In this document: in pieces, positions 1 to 10,409 of the stretch
How the letters are laid out: every line of letters starts with the position of its first letter
Numbering within the stretch: the stretch's first letter is position 1
Assembly (NCBI GenBank): GCA_009731375.1
Contig: BJOX01000085.1
Span: 538,881 to 564,588 of the forward strand
Direction of reading: 5' to 3'
DNA length: 25,708 bases
Source: Paulinella micropora
Taxonomy: Eukaryota > Cercozoa > Imbricatea > Euglyphida
Program-made: the position numbers and the translations under genes
The notes under the pieces: model-generated
What the model saw: only the letters and a program-made list of their open reading frames with translations
What the model was told of the DNA's origin: nothing
Database searches by the model: none

Positions 1-560
1 CCCCGCCAGCCCCACTTCTTATCATTTTTTGGAGGGCCCCCCGGACCCCCGCACCCCCGCCCCCTTTCCCTTCGACAGGGTACGTTGAATTCCCGGAGGT
101 GCCAAAAAGGGCGCCTGGTGGTGAAAAACCTCAATATTCAGGTCTGGCTGCCACCCGCGACCAGAACGGGTACGTACAATCGCAGGGCTCCCCCGGACCC
201 CCCCTGCCCCTTCGACAGGGTACGTTGAATTGCCGGGGGTGCCGCAAAGGGCGCCTGGTGGCAAAAAACCTCAATTTTCAGGTCTGGCTGCCACCGGCGA
301 CCAGAACGGGTACGTACAATCGCAGGGCTCCCCCGGACCCCCCCTTTCCCTTCGACAGGGTACGTTGAATTGCCGGAGGTGCCGCAAAGGGCGCCTGGTG
401 GCAAAAAACCTCAATTTTCAGGTGTGGGTGCCACCCGCGACCAGAACGGGTACGTACAATCACAGGGCTTGGGTTCCCGGGGGGAGGGCCCCCTGGACCC
501 CCCCTGCCCCATCGACAGGGTACGTTCAATTGCCGGAGGCACCGGCAAGTACTGCCAAAA
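1..560. repeat. GC-rich ~140-bp tandem repeat with internal hairpins
   Basis: Units begin at TTCGACAGGGTACGTT (71, 211, 351) and ATCGACAGGGTACGTT (511), spacing 140, 140 and 160 bp. Each includes GGGCGCCTGGTGGC…AAAAACCT…AGGT…GCCACC, which can fold as a stem-loop, then GGGTACGTACAAT and a GGGCCCC-rich stretch. The ORFs seen here are by-products of the repeat on both strands. Confidence 0.93.
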
Positions 561-1265
561 AACAAGGAAATTTGGCATTCAGGACATTCCCCTAAGGAAA
601 TATTTGCTTCAATTCCAAAAAAACTATACCAGCATCAAGATCGAGTCTGGGGCTAGCCACCCTGCCAATATGAGCTCCCAACTCTTCCTGGTTCACACAA
701 ACCATGATTTATTCCGATGGGGGGTGCAAAAAAAAGGCCCAAAAAACAAGGAAATTTGGCATTCAGGACACTCCCCTAACGCAAGTATTTGCGTGAATTC
801 CAAAGAAATTATATCAGCATCAACATCGAGTCTGGGGCTAGCCACCCTGTCAATATGAGCTCCCAACTCCTCCTGGTTCACACAAACCATGATTTATTCC
901 GACGAGGGTGCAAAAAAAAGGCTAAAAAAACAAGGAAATTTGGCATTCAGGACCCCCTAACGCAAATATTTGCGTGAATTCCCAAAAAAAAATCATATCA
1001 GCATCAACATCAAGTCTGGGGCTAGCCACCCTGTCAATATGCGCTCCCAGCTCCTCCTGGTTCACATAAACCATGATTTATTCCGATTGGGGTTTTTAAA
1101 AAAAGGAATTTTGGCATTCAGGACACTCCTCTAACGCAAATATTTGCGTGAATTCCAAAAAAATTATATCAGCATCAAGATCGATTCTAGGGCTAACCAC
1201 CCTGCAAGTATGAGCTCCCAACTCCTCCTCGTTCCGACAAACCAGATTTACTCCGACAGGGGTGC
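560..1265. repeat. ~180-bp satellite with palindromic core, four copies
   Basis: GGCATTCAGGAC anchors at about 573, 758, 942 and 1113 (spacing 171-186 bp). The core ACGCAAATATTTGCGT is a perfect 16-bp palindrome at 960-975 and 1134-1149 and imperfect in the other two. Each unit continues with AGCATCAA…GAGTCTGGGGCTAGCCACC…ATGAGCTCCCAACTC. A fifth copy is at 3250-3425. Confidence 0.93.
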
Positions 1266-1347
1266 CGAAATGGGGGGTGGGGGGGTACACAATTTTCATT
1301 TTCCCCCTCCCCCCCAACCCCCCACCCCCTTGACCAACACCTTTCAG

Positions 1348-1350
<3 letters not shown>

Positions 1351-1400
<50 letters not shown>

Positions 1401-1570
1401 TATCTCCTGCCAATTGCTGAGCCAAAAGGCCATGTGCATCCAGTCCTCCATTCCATAAGGAAAGTCTCCACACCAATCGGTGGAATAAAGGAAGTGACGG
1501 CATAGAACATTAGTCTAGGAGCTTTATACCAATCAGCCCATTGAAAAGGACCAATGGCCTATGTACTCCC

Positions 1571-1617
<47 letters not shown>
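1351..1617. repeat. Two (TAA)n tracts flanking a 170-bp unique segment
   Basis: (TAA)n at about 1351-1399 and 1572-1617, the latter running into the N gap. The segment between (1400-1571) contains two ACCAATCGG/ACCAATCAG-type motifs and no ORF of note. Confidence 0.9.
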
Positions 1618-2101
1618 NNNNNNNNNNNNNNNNNNNNNNNNNNNNNNNNNNNNNNNNNNNNNNNNNNNNNNNNNNNNNNNNNNNNNNNNNNNNNNNNNNN
1701 NNNNNNNNNNNNNNNNNNNNNNNNNNNNNNNNNNNNNNNNNNNNNNNNNNNNNNNNNNNNNNNNNNNNNNNNNNNNNNNNNNNNNNNNNNNNNNNNNNNN
1801 NNNNNNNNNNNNNNNNNNNNNNNNNNNNNNNNNNNNNNNNNNNNNNNNNNNNNNNNNNNNNNNNNNNNNNNNNNNNNNNNNNNNNNNNNNNNNNNNNNNN
1901 NNNNNNNNNNNNNNNNNNNNNNNNNNNNNNNNNNNNNNNNNNNNNNNNNNNNNNNNNNNNNNNNNNNNNNNNNNNNNNNNNNNNNNNNNNNNNNNNNNNN
2001 NNNNNNNNNNNNNNNNNNNNNNNNNNNNNNNNNNNNNNNNNNNNNNNNNNNNNNNNNNNNNNNNNNNNNNNNNNNNNNNNNNNNNNNNNNNNNNNNNNNN
2101 N
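1618..2101. other. Assembly gap (484 N)
   Basis: Unresolved bases between (TAA)n and poly-C. Confidence 1.
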
Positions 2102-2133
<32 letters not shown>

Positions 2134-2136
<3 letters not shown>

Positions 2137-2780
2137 TCTTCCCAAGGTCGCTTTTCCTCTCATTCTCAAATGCACAACTTTACAGCCTTGGAGCAATCTC
2201 AGCCATTCATTTTGGTGCCGGAAAAATTCGCTTCGGGTACGTACAACTGCGGAGCTTGGCTTCCCGGGGGAAGGGCCCCCCGGACCCCCCCTTTCCACAG
2301 TCGACAGGGTACGTTCAATTGCCGGAGGTAACCGGCATAAACCCTTCCGGCACAACTCTTAGAGCCTTACGGCATTCTCAGCCATTCACTTTGGTGCCGG
2401 CTAATTCGCGTGGTACGTACAATTGCCGGGGCTGGGGTTCCCGGGGGAGGGCCCCCGGACCCCCCCTTCCCCGTCGAGAGGGTACTTTCACTTGTCGGAG
2501 GTACCAGCAGAACGCAAGTGTAAGCTCTGGGCACAAAAACCTAAAATCTCTGGTTTTTGTGCCATCCGGCACCAAAACTTTTGGATCTACGAAGAGAGCT
2601 CACTGAGAGGTGTCGGATACACCGAACATCTGCCTGAAACTCCCTCTGGTGTGCGCGAACTGCGCCTGGTGGCGCAAAAACCTGGATTTTCTGGTTTTTA
2701 CGCCACCAGGCACCCATAGCTTTTATTTTCGAAGAATCAGCCTCTAAGCCTTTGGCACAACTCTTAGAGCCTTGGAGCAT
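2134..2780. repeat. Dispersed copies of the GC-rich hairpin family
   Basis: Repeated modules: CTTAGAGCCTTGGAGCATTC…AGCCATTCATTTTGGTGCCGG (about 2180, 2360, 2765), GGGTACGTACAATTGCCGG and CCGGGGGAGGGCCCCCGGAC. Two stem-loops are clear: GGCACAAAAACC/GGTTTTTGTGCC at about 2538-2571 and a 19-bp stem GCCTGGTGGCGCAAAAACC with its complement (one mismatch) at about 2665-2712. Confidence 0.88.
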
Positions 2781-2899
2781 TCTCAGCCATTCATTTTGGC
2801 ACTACTTTGCCAAAATCTTCGTAACTCTCTATTTCAACTGGTTCACTACCTAGAGCGCGTCCCGAGGTTGTGAAAACCAAAAAATCAGCCTCTCAGCCC

Positions 2900-3216
2900 T
2901 TCTGGCACAAATTTCACAGCCTTGAAGCATTCTCAGCCATTCATTTTGGTGCCGGCAAATTTGCTTCGGGTACTCACAAGTACAAGGCTTGGGTTCCCAG
3001 GCGTAAGGCCCCCCGGACCAATCCCCCCCCCGGAGTCGACAGGGTACGGTACCTCCGTCAATGGAACGTACCCTGTCCACGGGGAAGTGGGGGTCCGGGG
3101 GGGCCCTTCTCCCCCGAGAACCCCAGCCCAGCATTTGCACGTACCCCACGACGAATTAGCACCAAAATGAATGGCTGAGAATGCTCCAAGGCTCTAAGAG
3201 TTGTGCCAGCAGGGTT
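2900..3216. repeat. ~310-bp fold-back (inverted repeat) element
   Basis: The left arm 2903-3048 (GGCACAA…AGCCTTGAAGCATTC…GGGTACG) is matched by the reverse complement of 3068-3216 along its length, with mismatches and small indels. The central loop is about 20 bp. The arms are the same module that occurs in single orientation at 2134-2780. Confidence 0.87.
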
Positions 3217-3249
3217 TATGCCGGTTACCTTCTGCAATTAAACGTGTAC

Positions 3250-3425
3250 TCCCAAAAAGGCAAGGAATTTTGGCATTCAGGACACTCCCCTAACGCAAAT
3301 ATTTGCGTGGATTCCAAAAAAATCATATCAGCATCAACATCGAGTCTGGGGCTAGCCACCCTGTCAATATGAGCTTCCAACTCCTCGTCCCCACAAACCA
3401 TGATTTATTCCGACAGGGGTGCGGA
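3250..3425. repeat. Isolated fifth copy of the 180-bp satellite
   Basis: The same order of landmarks as 560-1265, with the perfect palindrome at 3293-3308. Confidence 0.92.
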
Positions 3426-3447
3426 AATGTGCGTGTGTGTGTGTGTT

Positions 3448-3472
3448 GGGGGGGGGGGGGGGGGGGGCCCTT

Positions 3473-3519
<47 letters not shown>
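3448..3519. repeat. G20 followed by C46 homopolymers
   Basis: A run of G then CCCTTT then a long run of C, next to the 10-N gap at 3528-3537. It may be partly an assembly or sequencing artefact. Confidence 0.8.
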
Positions 3520-3523
<4 letters not shown>

Positions 3524-3559
3524 GGGGNNNNNNNNNNATGCGTGTCTTAAGTTGACACG

Positions 3560-3866
3560 AACGTATGTATGGAATGGAATGGAATGGAATGGAATGGAAT
3601 GGAATGGTATCGAATGGAATGGAATGAAATGGAATGTATGCATAATGTATGCAAGCATCGATGTATGTATGTATGTATGTATGTATGTATGTATGTATGT
3701 ATGTATGTATGTGTGTGTATGTATGTAGGTATGTAGGTATGTAGGTTGTAGGTTTGTAGGTATGTAGATAGGTACGTTGCGTACGTTACGTACGTCCGTC
3801 CGTACGTACGTATGTTTGCTTATTTGTTTGTTTGTTTGTATGTATGTGTATATGTATGTATGTATG

Positions 3867-3900
<34 letters not shown>

Positions 3901-3927
3901 TACATGTATGTTTATGTATTTATGTAC

Positions 3928-3959
<32 letters not shown>

Positions 3960-4004
3960 ATATGTATGTATGTATGTATGTATGTTTGTATGCATGCATG
4001 CATG
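3560..4004. repeat. GGAAT and (ATGT)n microsatellites
   Basis: A GGAAT pentamer block (3566-3640) followed by about 350 bp of GTAT repeats with interruptions. 4005-4140 is unassigned, and another C run (4143-4170) precedes the gap at 4172-4181. Confidence 0.93.
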
Positions 4005-4181
4005 GAATGGACGTGTATATACTGCATTTTTGTATATGTGTATGCCCGTTCGAAGAAATGTTGACCAAGAAATCTTTGATGTCAAATATATGTATGCATG
4101 TCTTTTAATAAATCTCTGCATTTATGCATTTCGTAAGCAAACCTCCCCCCCCCCCCCCCCCCCCCCCCCCANNNNNNNNNN

Positions 4182-4650
4182 ACACTGGATCGTGGCATTG
4201 TGAAACAGGTGCTTTGACAACTCAGAAGATGAGAAGCCGCTCCAGTGTGGCAAGTGCCATGCAGAGTGGTTTTACTTCTGCGAGCATGCAGGAGACAAAG
4301 TCCAGAGGTGGGAATAAGGCGACCTCAAGGTTTATCTGTGAGTCTAGCCTGGCCCTTGCAACTAGCAGAGAGCAAGAAAGCGTCCTTTCTCCTTGCTGTC
4401 CGAGTTTTCTCCGACCCGACCTGTTCAACCAGTTTAAGTTCTGACCCATGGCTCTCTCATTAGTGCACCCGCCATTTAAGCTTGAGCTTGTGACACCTGG
4501 CTTGGAAGCAGCTCAAACCTCAGGCGAACCACATTCAACACAGCATGTAACTAAGTTGGACAAAACTGCAGCAGTGCTACGAACACCAACAGCTACACTC
4601 ACAATTATCCAGTGTGCTGCTGCCAAGCTGCAAAAGTTCACTCTCTGCAG

Positions 4651-4689
<39 letters not shown>

Positions 4690-5114
4690 NNNNNNNNNNT
4701 AGGCGAGATCGCATTTGTTGCAATGTATTATAAGTCTGTACTAACTTTCCACGGAGGAGGAAATTATCTACCTGCCGGCATTCAATTGAATACACGCACT
4801 GCTGTCAATCGACCCTAAAATATTTCCTAGGTAAGGAAGGTTATCAAAAATAGTTCGATCCGTCAATTTCAATTTATTCAGTTTCCATCTTTAACCCTTA
4901 CTCAGGCTTCCACATTTGTGGACTGATCAAGATCCACATGTGGATCGGCGGCTAATATTAATATTAATACTGACTCCTGGTAAGGATCTAGTCAAAAGTC
5001 ACGGTCTCTGTCTCGTGCGGACTGAACCCCGAGCCAGTCAAGGCCAGCCGCTTCATAACCTTTAAGCCAGTTAATCAGTGCTCAGCTTTCGGTTCCTACA
5101 GAGGTTAGTAGGGT
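4182..5114. other. Mostly unassigned single-copy sequence left of the copia element
   Basis: No confident gene. It contains a 16-bp perfect palindrome GATCCACATGTGGATC at 4931-4946, a 10-N gap (4690-4699) next to poly-C, and a strong-looking donor CCTAG|GTAAGG at about 4830 with no open frame in front of it. The candidate Cys-rich exon at 4210-4307 is listed separately. Confidence 0.6.
4210..4307 (+). CDS. Candidate Cys-rich exon, unknown gene
   Basis: Between GAAACAG|G and CCAGAG|GTGGGA the plus strand stays open and reads CFDNSEDEKPLQCGKCHAEW then FYFCEHAGDKVQ. The C-x2-C-x7-C-x-H arrangement and aromatic run look like a zinc-binding fragment (PHD-like or IBR-like), but I cannot name the family. 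A TGA lies just upstream in frame and a TAA at 4315-4317, so it is coding only if spliced. No partner exons found. Confidence 0.35.
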
Positions 5115-5475
5115 CGATGATTAGATATAAACAGGTCACTGACTGACCTTATCCTATCTTTCACTTGCGGTTTGCCGGGAGACTTCGTTAAAAGCCCGGT
5201 TGCTCACAGCCACTTTAATCCGAAGACATCATTGAAACGCAGAACTGAACTGCAAGAGAGCTAACTGTGAATAGTCTAAGTGCGTGACTAGCAGTAACTG
5301 ACGCTCAATAATATGGTCCGGTGCATAATGGTAAAAGCGTAACGTGCACACTGAATTGACTTGGATTTCCCATTACCGTTACTACTAATTATGATTTGGT
5401 AAAATGTTACCGCACATATAAATCAATCGGATGATAATTACTGCTTCAACAGTACTCGAAGTTACCTGTCCAACG
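5115..5475 (-). repeat. 3' LTR of the copia element
   Basis: 361 bp. Homology to the other LTR begins at TGATTAG (plus strand, 5118) and ends at CTGTCCAACG. Small indels (for example around 5232-5270 and 5420) account for the length difference. Confidence 0.92.
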
Positions 5476-5486
5476 CTCCCCCTTAA
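5476..5486 (-). other. Polypurine tract
   Basis: The minus strand AAGGGGGAG lies immediately upstream of the 3' LTR. This is the position and composition expected for plus-strand priming. Confidence 0.85.
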
Positions 5487-6094
5487 TTCAAAGTCAATTG
5501 TCCTGTGATGTGACTTCACAATATCATGTTACACCTGGTGAGCTTAATACTACTATGTACTATAGTAACGCGACGCAAAACGTAGAAAGTCGTAGTTGAA
5601 TCGTAGTGATCCATATGAATCACCAATTCCTTGCTGAAAAGCATCTCGATCAAGTAGATCAATTAAACTGATGTAAAAGGCTCGTACGATAACGACGTGA
5701 CACGAACTTACAAATTAGAGTAACAATCACGTTCATCAAAATAATAGCAATCCTGTAAGACTGCTTCTTCGCGTGTGAATTACGATTACAACTAATCAAG
5801 TTACTATAACCAGCCCACGATAAACGTTAATAACTGTAGTATGCCCGTTCGCGATTCGACAACTGAGCTGACTGCCTCGTCCTCCTCCTCCATTCCGCTC
5901 TTGCCGCGTTGACCGATAGTGACTTGAGGTCACGCGCTTCAACTGCGCTCGAATTCAAATCGACTGAATCAATCGTCTCCTCCCGAATGGACACCTATAT
6001 AGAGACATCGCCTGCAAAGAAAAGACTCACACTCACACAAAAGAACATCATGAGTGAACTCAGCGGAAATTTGCGGATTTTCCGTTAAGAAGGT
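5487..6094 (-). other. 3' noncoding region of the copia element
   Basis: About 600 bp between the RNase H stop and the polypurine tract. No ORF or known motif seen. Confidence 0.7.
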
Positions 6095-6901
6095 TTATGT
6101 TTTAAGAGTGATCATGAATTTACTAACCAAGTACTCAAATTGGTCCTTAGGTACATGTTTAGTTAATACATCTGCTATCTGTTTCTTAGTTCCTACTTTT
6201 ACAAACCTTCCTTCTTTATCACGTTGTGCGTGATGCAGGAAATGTAGTTCAAGTGGTAGATGTTTAGTGCGTGACCCTGACATTCCTCTCTCTGCCACTA
6301 AAATAGTTTGTGCGTTGTCCTCAAATAATTATAGTGGGCTTTTCTGTGCTACTCCTAATTCCTCCGCTATATGTCTAACTGCTAACCCTTCACGAATACA
6401 TTCTACTGCTGCGAAGACTTCCGCATCATTCGAGCTTAATGCAATCCGTGATTGTCGTTTCGATAACCATGCAATTGGGTCACCTCCCCATAGAACTATA
6501 TACCCTGTACGAGACTTTCCTGTCTTTTTGCACACTTTATGAGCCGCATCAGGCCATAGAGTAATTCCGGGATATGTCCTTGCTTCTTGCGATGATTTCG
6601 GCCCGTGAAATGCAATACCGCGAAATGAATTCACTAAGTACCGAAAAATTCGTCCCAACATTGCATAAGTCACTCCGACGTCAACAGTCTGCATAACGCT
6701 AGCTGCATTCAAAGCTTGGTCTGCATCTGGTCTAGTCATCTTAGTCAAAAATAGTAACTTTCCAACTAAGCTAGGAATGGAATGCTTCCTAAGTGCACTA
6801 GATTCCGACATAGGTTCTGGCTCCTGTTCTGCGCTAGGCGTGCTTAGCGGGCGTGCGTCTGCATATCCTACGTCTTTCAAGATCTGTTTCTGATATCTCA
6901 T
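6095..6901 (-). pseudogene. RH: copia RNase H
   Basis: Starts after the gap with RYQKQILKDVGYADARPLST. RNase H landmarks are WPDAAHKVCKKTGKSRTGY, WLSKRQSRIALSSNDAEVFA (the usual TEAE appears as NDAE) and, after a stop and frame change at about 6300-6329, SRTKHLPLELHF and KKQIADVLTKHVPK. It ends with a stop at 6095-6097. Confidence 0.94.
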
Positions 6902-7680
6902 CTGATGTAGTAAAATNNNNNNNNNNCTCCTGTTCTATTTCTATACCCTTAAATTCTTTGGCTACACCTAATCGTTTTAGGGGATAGAACTTTTCTAGTT
7001 GGCTTGCAAACTTATCATACGTACGTTCGTTAGGCACCGAAAAGATTAGATCATCTACATGAAATATGCCAATGATTGCGTCTCTTATGGGTTTGTCTTT
7101 TTCAACGAACATACATAGATCTGCGTCTAGCAATCGAAATCTAACTCTTCTAACTTTGGGGCCAAGATTCATACCAACGTCTGCCTGCCTGTGGGGCACC
7201 ATACAGAGCTCCATCTATCCTTAATATCATGCCATCATGACCTTCCCTGTCTAAACCATCTGGGGCGTACGCGTAAACAGGATCATTCATTTTAGCATTC
7301 AAGTAAGCATTTTTGAAATCTATGCCATACAACTTGTGACCATGCCAGGCAGCTATCTTAGCTAAGAAAGGTAGTGATCGATGAGCTGCACAAGGTACAA
7401 ATAGCTGATCTGGATTATAGCTAACTCCTGGTTCTAGCATATCTCCTCTCAAAGCTAATCGTGACTTGACAAACTTGCGTCCTTTATCATCAAGCTTAAC
7501 TTTATGTACCCATGTCAATCTTACTATCTTCGACACTCCCTTCTCTTTTGCTTCCTTGGGGCTCACCCAGGTATAGGTGTTAAAAGACTTAAGAGCCGCT
7601 ATCTCGTTATCCATGCCTTCTTTCAACTCCTTTGCTGTTAGCCCTTCATCGACTATCTCTTTTACACACGTAGTGTGAGG
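6834..7680 (-). pseudogene. RT: copia reverse transcriptase
   Basis: 7626-7150 carries the RVT_2 fingers and palm: TWVHKVKLDDKG, KSRLALRGDMLEPGVSYN, then GIDFKNAYLN with the first catalytic Asp and GALYGAPQAGRRW. A frameshift near 7200 leads to 7214-6930 with IIGIFHVDDLIFS, the catalytic pair in HVDD context (commonly YVDD). A 10-N gap (6917-6926) interrupts the connection to RNase H. Confidence 0.94.
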
Positions 7681-7911
7681 TAAAGTAAAACTTCGCTACT
7701 ATCCTCTCCTAGTATGCTTTCCTCAGACGACTTGGCGTTTTCTAGTTCACCGGGTGGATGGATTGGGTCTACTTTATACTTTTTGATTTCACTGTCTAAC
7801 ATCTTTTCAACTAGACCATCATCAAAAGATACAAAGTGACTTGGATTGGGCTGTTTGCGAACTTTAAGTCTATCACCTTTCTCGCATGGTTTCAAATCTT
7901 TACCGGTTCGT

Positions 7912-9300
7912 TTAGCTTCTTGCCAACTCTCCATACTCTTCCTTCGCCCATAGTTCACCAAAAGCTACCGCTGGTACAACTACCTTGACACTTTCTAATG
8001 AGGTGTTTTCCTTGACCACCTTCTTAGTTGTGACTGGTTGTGGGTCCGGCTTTGCTGTCGTCCGTTCCTTTCTTTCTCGTTTCCCTCTCACTATGTTTGC
8101 TGTCGTGATTTTGTCACTTTGCTCCCATGTGAGGCCCTTGTTTGGCGCTTCTCCTTCCCTATATCTCCGGCTTGGGTGACTAGCTGAAGGGTCCTGCGCA
8201 CTAAGCGATTCGATGGGTGTTAACCCGTCGTCCTGATCAACAACTTGGCTTTCGTTAGAGTCAATGGGAATACCGGAATCTGGACCAGTGTCGTCCTCAA
8301 CTCCTTGTTTTTCCTCATGCTCTTCTGACTCCCCCTGAACTTTCTGTTCCGGTTCTGTCTCCGCTTGCTCAAGCTGTTCTGCATTGCTACTCTCCCCCTC
8401 AGATTGTACTCCTCTGGGTGGGTGTGCATCTTTTCCAACTATATGGGGGTTGAAACGCACGTTGCGTACGTTCGATATGACCTTGCGGCCATCCCAAACC
8501 CTGTAAAGCTCTTTGAAAACGTCGTATCCCAAGAGCATTACACGTTTTCCCCTAGTTTCCTTTGCCAACTTGCTTTCCGACATACATTACTCCCATACAT
8601 CCTATTGGTTTCAGTTGCCGAATGGCCGGTTGTAACCCAAACACTGCTCAAAGGGTGAAATCCCTTGACGTGGTCCGGTTGTGGCTGGCAATATGTTGTG
8701 TAGTGTGGTAGCGGTGTGTTCCATCTCTGCCCAAAACTTAAGTGGAAGGTTAGCTTCATATCGCATAGCCCTAGCTGGCCCTGCTGTTATGTCATTAACT
8801 TTTTCAGCTATCGGATTTCAGTCTTTGTCTCCTGGTGCTGAAACTTTCCAAATAAATTGCAATGGTTTCCACGATTCGATTACTTTCACGGGGGCAGCGA
8901 ATTCGTTGTCACACGTGACAAGTTTGACCTTCCTACTGGTCTGTCGTTCAAACCACGCTACTGCCTGCTTAAGACACTCTACAAACTCGTTCTTGTGTCT
9001 GAAGTAAAAGTCTAAGATATAACCTATAATCGTCTGTTACACAAAACTTGCAGTACTTGCCATTGATCGACATTACTGCCCATGGTCCGGCTGTATCTAC
9101 GTGCAAAATCTCACTCGCATAACTAGCTCTCCTAATCCTATTCTTCTTAAATCTGGGCAATTCTTTAGCTTTACCCATCATACAAGCTTCACAATATCTA
9201 ACTAAATCTTCATCGCCGACTACTTTGCGGCCCAATGCCTTGCCTCATGCATAGGTCTTCTTTATAGCCTTATGCCCGCTGCACTGATGCATGACGTAGA
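7912..9300 (-). pseudogene. int: copia integrase, frameshifted
   Basis: The HHCC zinc site is split: HQCSGH (about 9290-9273), then an in-frame TGA, then CEACMMGK (about 9190). The first catalytic Asp is in ILHVDTAGPW, the second in LVTCDNEFAAP in another frame (about 8910) and the Glu in IAEKVND (about 8795). The C-terminal KRVMLLGYDVFKELYRVWDG (8550-8490) is the conserved copia integrase tail, followed by a long Glu/Ser/Pro-rich linker to the reverse transcriptase. At least three frame breaks. Confidence 0.9.
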
Positions 9301-9577
9301 TGTCTACGGGCTTCTTATTTGCACTCTTCTCTGGATACATAGCATATAACACACATCCCTTACTCTCACTATTCTCGCAAACTTTAGCTACTTCTTTCTT
9401 ATTTTCCCTCTCTCTTTGGGGGTTCCCTCCCCGCTTACCCCGCCTTTGATTTCTTTACCTTGATCTTGGGTTCAAATCGTTTGTTGATGTCAAGGGGTTC
9501 ATCATATTCCGTGTCCCACCGGTATAGCATTCCCGGCGTCATTCTCCCCCTGACTATCACGTCACTCTCTTTCACTC

Positions 9578-10384
9578 CTATGGGTGCTTTAGAATAAGCA
9601 ACTGTCGGTTCTGGTGAATAACAGATCTGTGGTAAAAGTGATCCATGCTGCCAGTTGAAACTATGTTCACAGGCACCCTTGGGTCGTACAACATCTCTTT
9701 CTTTACCATCACGGGCTTTCCTGTCCCATCTACACGGGTCAATCTCGCTTCTCCCTTCTGGTTCACTACACTTTCTCCGTTTCCAGTGATTAGACTGACT
9801 GGGGCAACATCAGAGAGGTTGCTCAATATAGCTGTCGTGCAAGCTATGTCTCGTGACGATCCACTATCTTGCACTATTATTCTCTCTTTCTTGCTTTTTC
9901 CCTTTCCTTCTGCTACCATCAGGTTATGCTCGATATCTTCCATGTTCTCCTTTTCTTTCTCTTTCTCTTTCTCTTTCTTGCTCGCCTCTCTTTCCTTTCT
10001 TTCCTTCTCTTCGTTCTCAGCTCTTTCTTCGTTGTATCGTTCCTCGTGCACCAAATCGTATTCTTCCCTCGCCTCTTTGTAATCTCTGTACGAAATTGGG
10101 AGTGATCTCTCTATTCTCATCTGTTCAGAATCCATAGAATCCTCTGTGTTTCCGTGGTCTTCATCGTCTTCTTCTGACGCTCCGTTTATCTCCCTTCTTT
10201 TCGCATCGAATGCTGCCTTCTTTCTAGCTGCTGTCTTTGGTGTAAAGAATAGGTATGCGTCTTCTGAGTGTAACTTGCGTAAATACGCATTCAAAGATCC
10301 CTCTGCCACTACTTTGTTGTGAATCTGGGCTAAGTGAGGCATTGACTCCACTAACTGCTCCGCAAAGCATTTTTGTGGTTGCAT
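9578..10384 (-). pseudogene. pro: copia aspartic protease region
   Basis: A 268-codon open frame. A charged, Lys/Glu-repeat coiled-coil-like stretch (residues about 110-145) precedes the active-site motif IIVQDSGSSRD (Asp at residue 173, codon 9868-9866), the copia version of D-S/T-G. Downstream, VPVNIVSTGSMDHF resembles the usual segment leading to the gag-pre-integrase region. The frame is intact over the protease itself. Confidence 0.85.
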
Positions 10385-10409
10385 GCTAGGTCAAGAATAC
10401 CATAGTCCA

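Noticed and set aside
22-595. Overlapping ORFs on both strands at the left end
   Set aside because: They follow the 140-bp tandem repeat and hairpins, exist in several frames at once and match no protein family I know.
4830-4840. Strong 5' splice site CCTAG|GTAAGG
   Set aside because: All three frames in front of it are closed within a short distance and no acceptor or exon could be built.
4960-5060. tRNA-like stretch on the minus strand (GGGGTTCAGTCC)
   Set aside because: No acceptor-stem pairing or cloverleaf could be drawn.
9645-10137. Plus-strand ORFs rich in Ser/Phe/Leu
   Set aside because: Antisense of the Lys/Glu-rich protease leader of the copia element.
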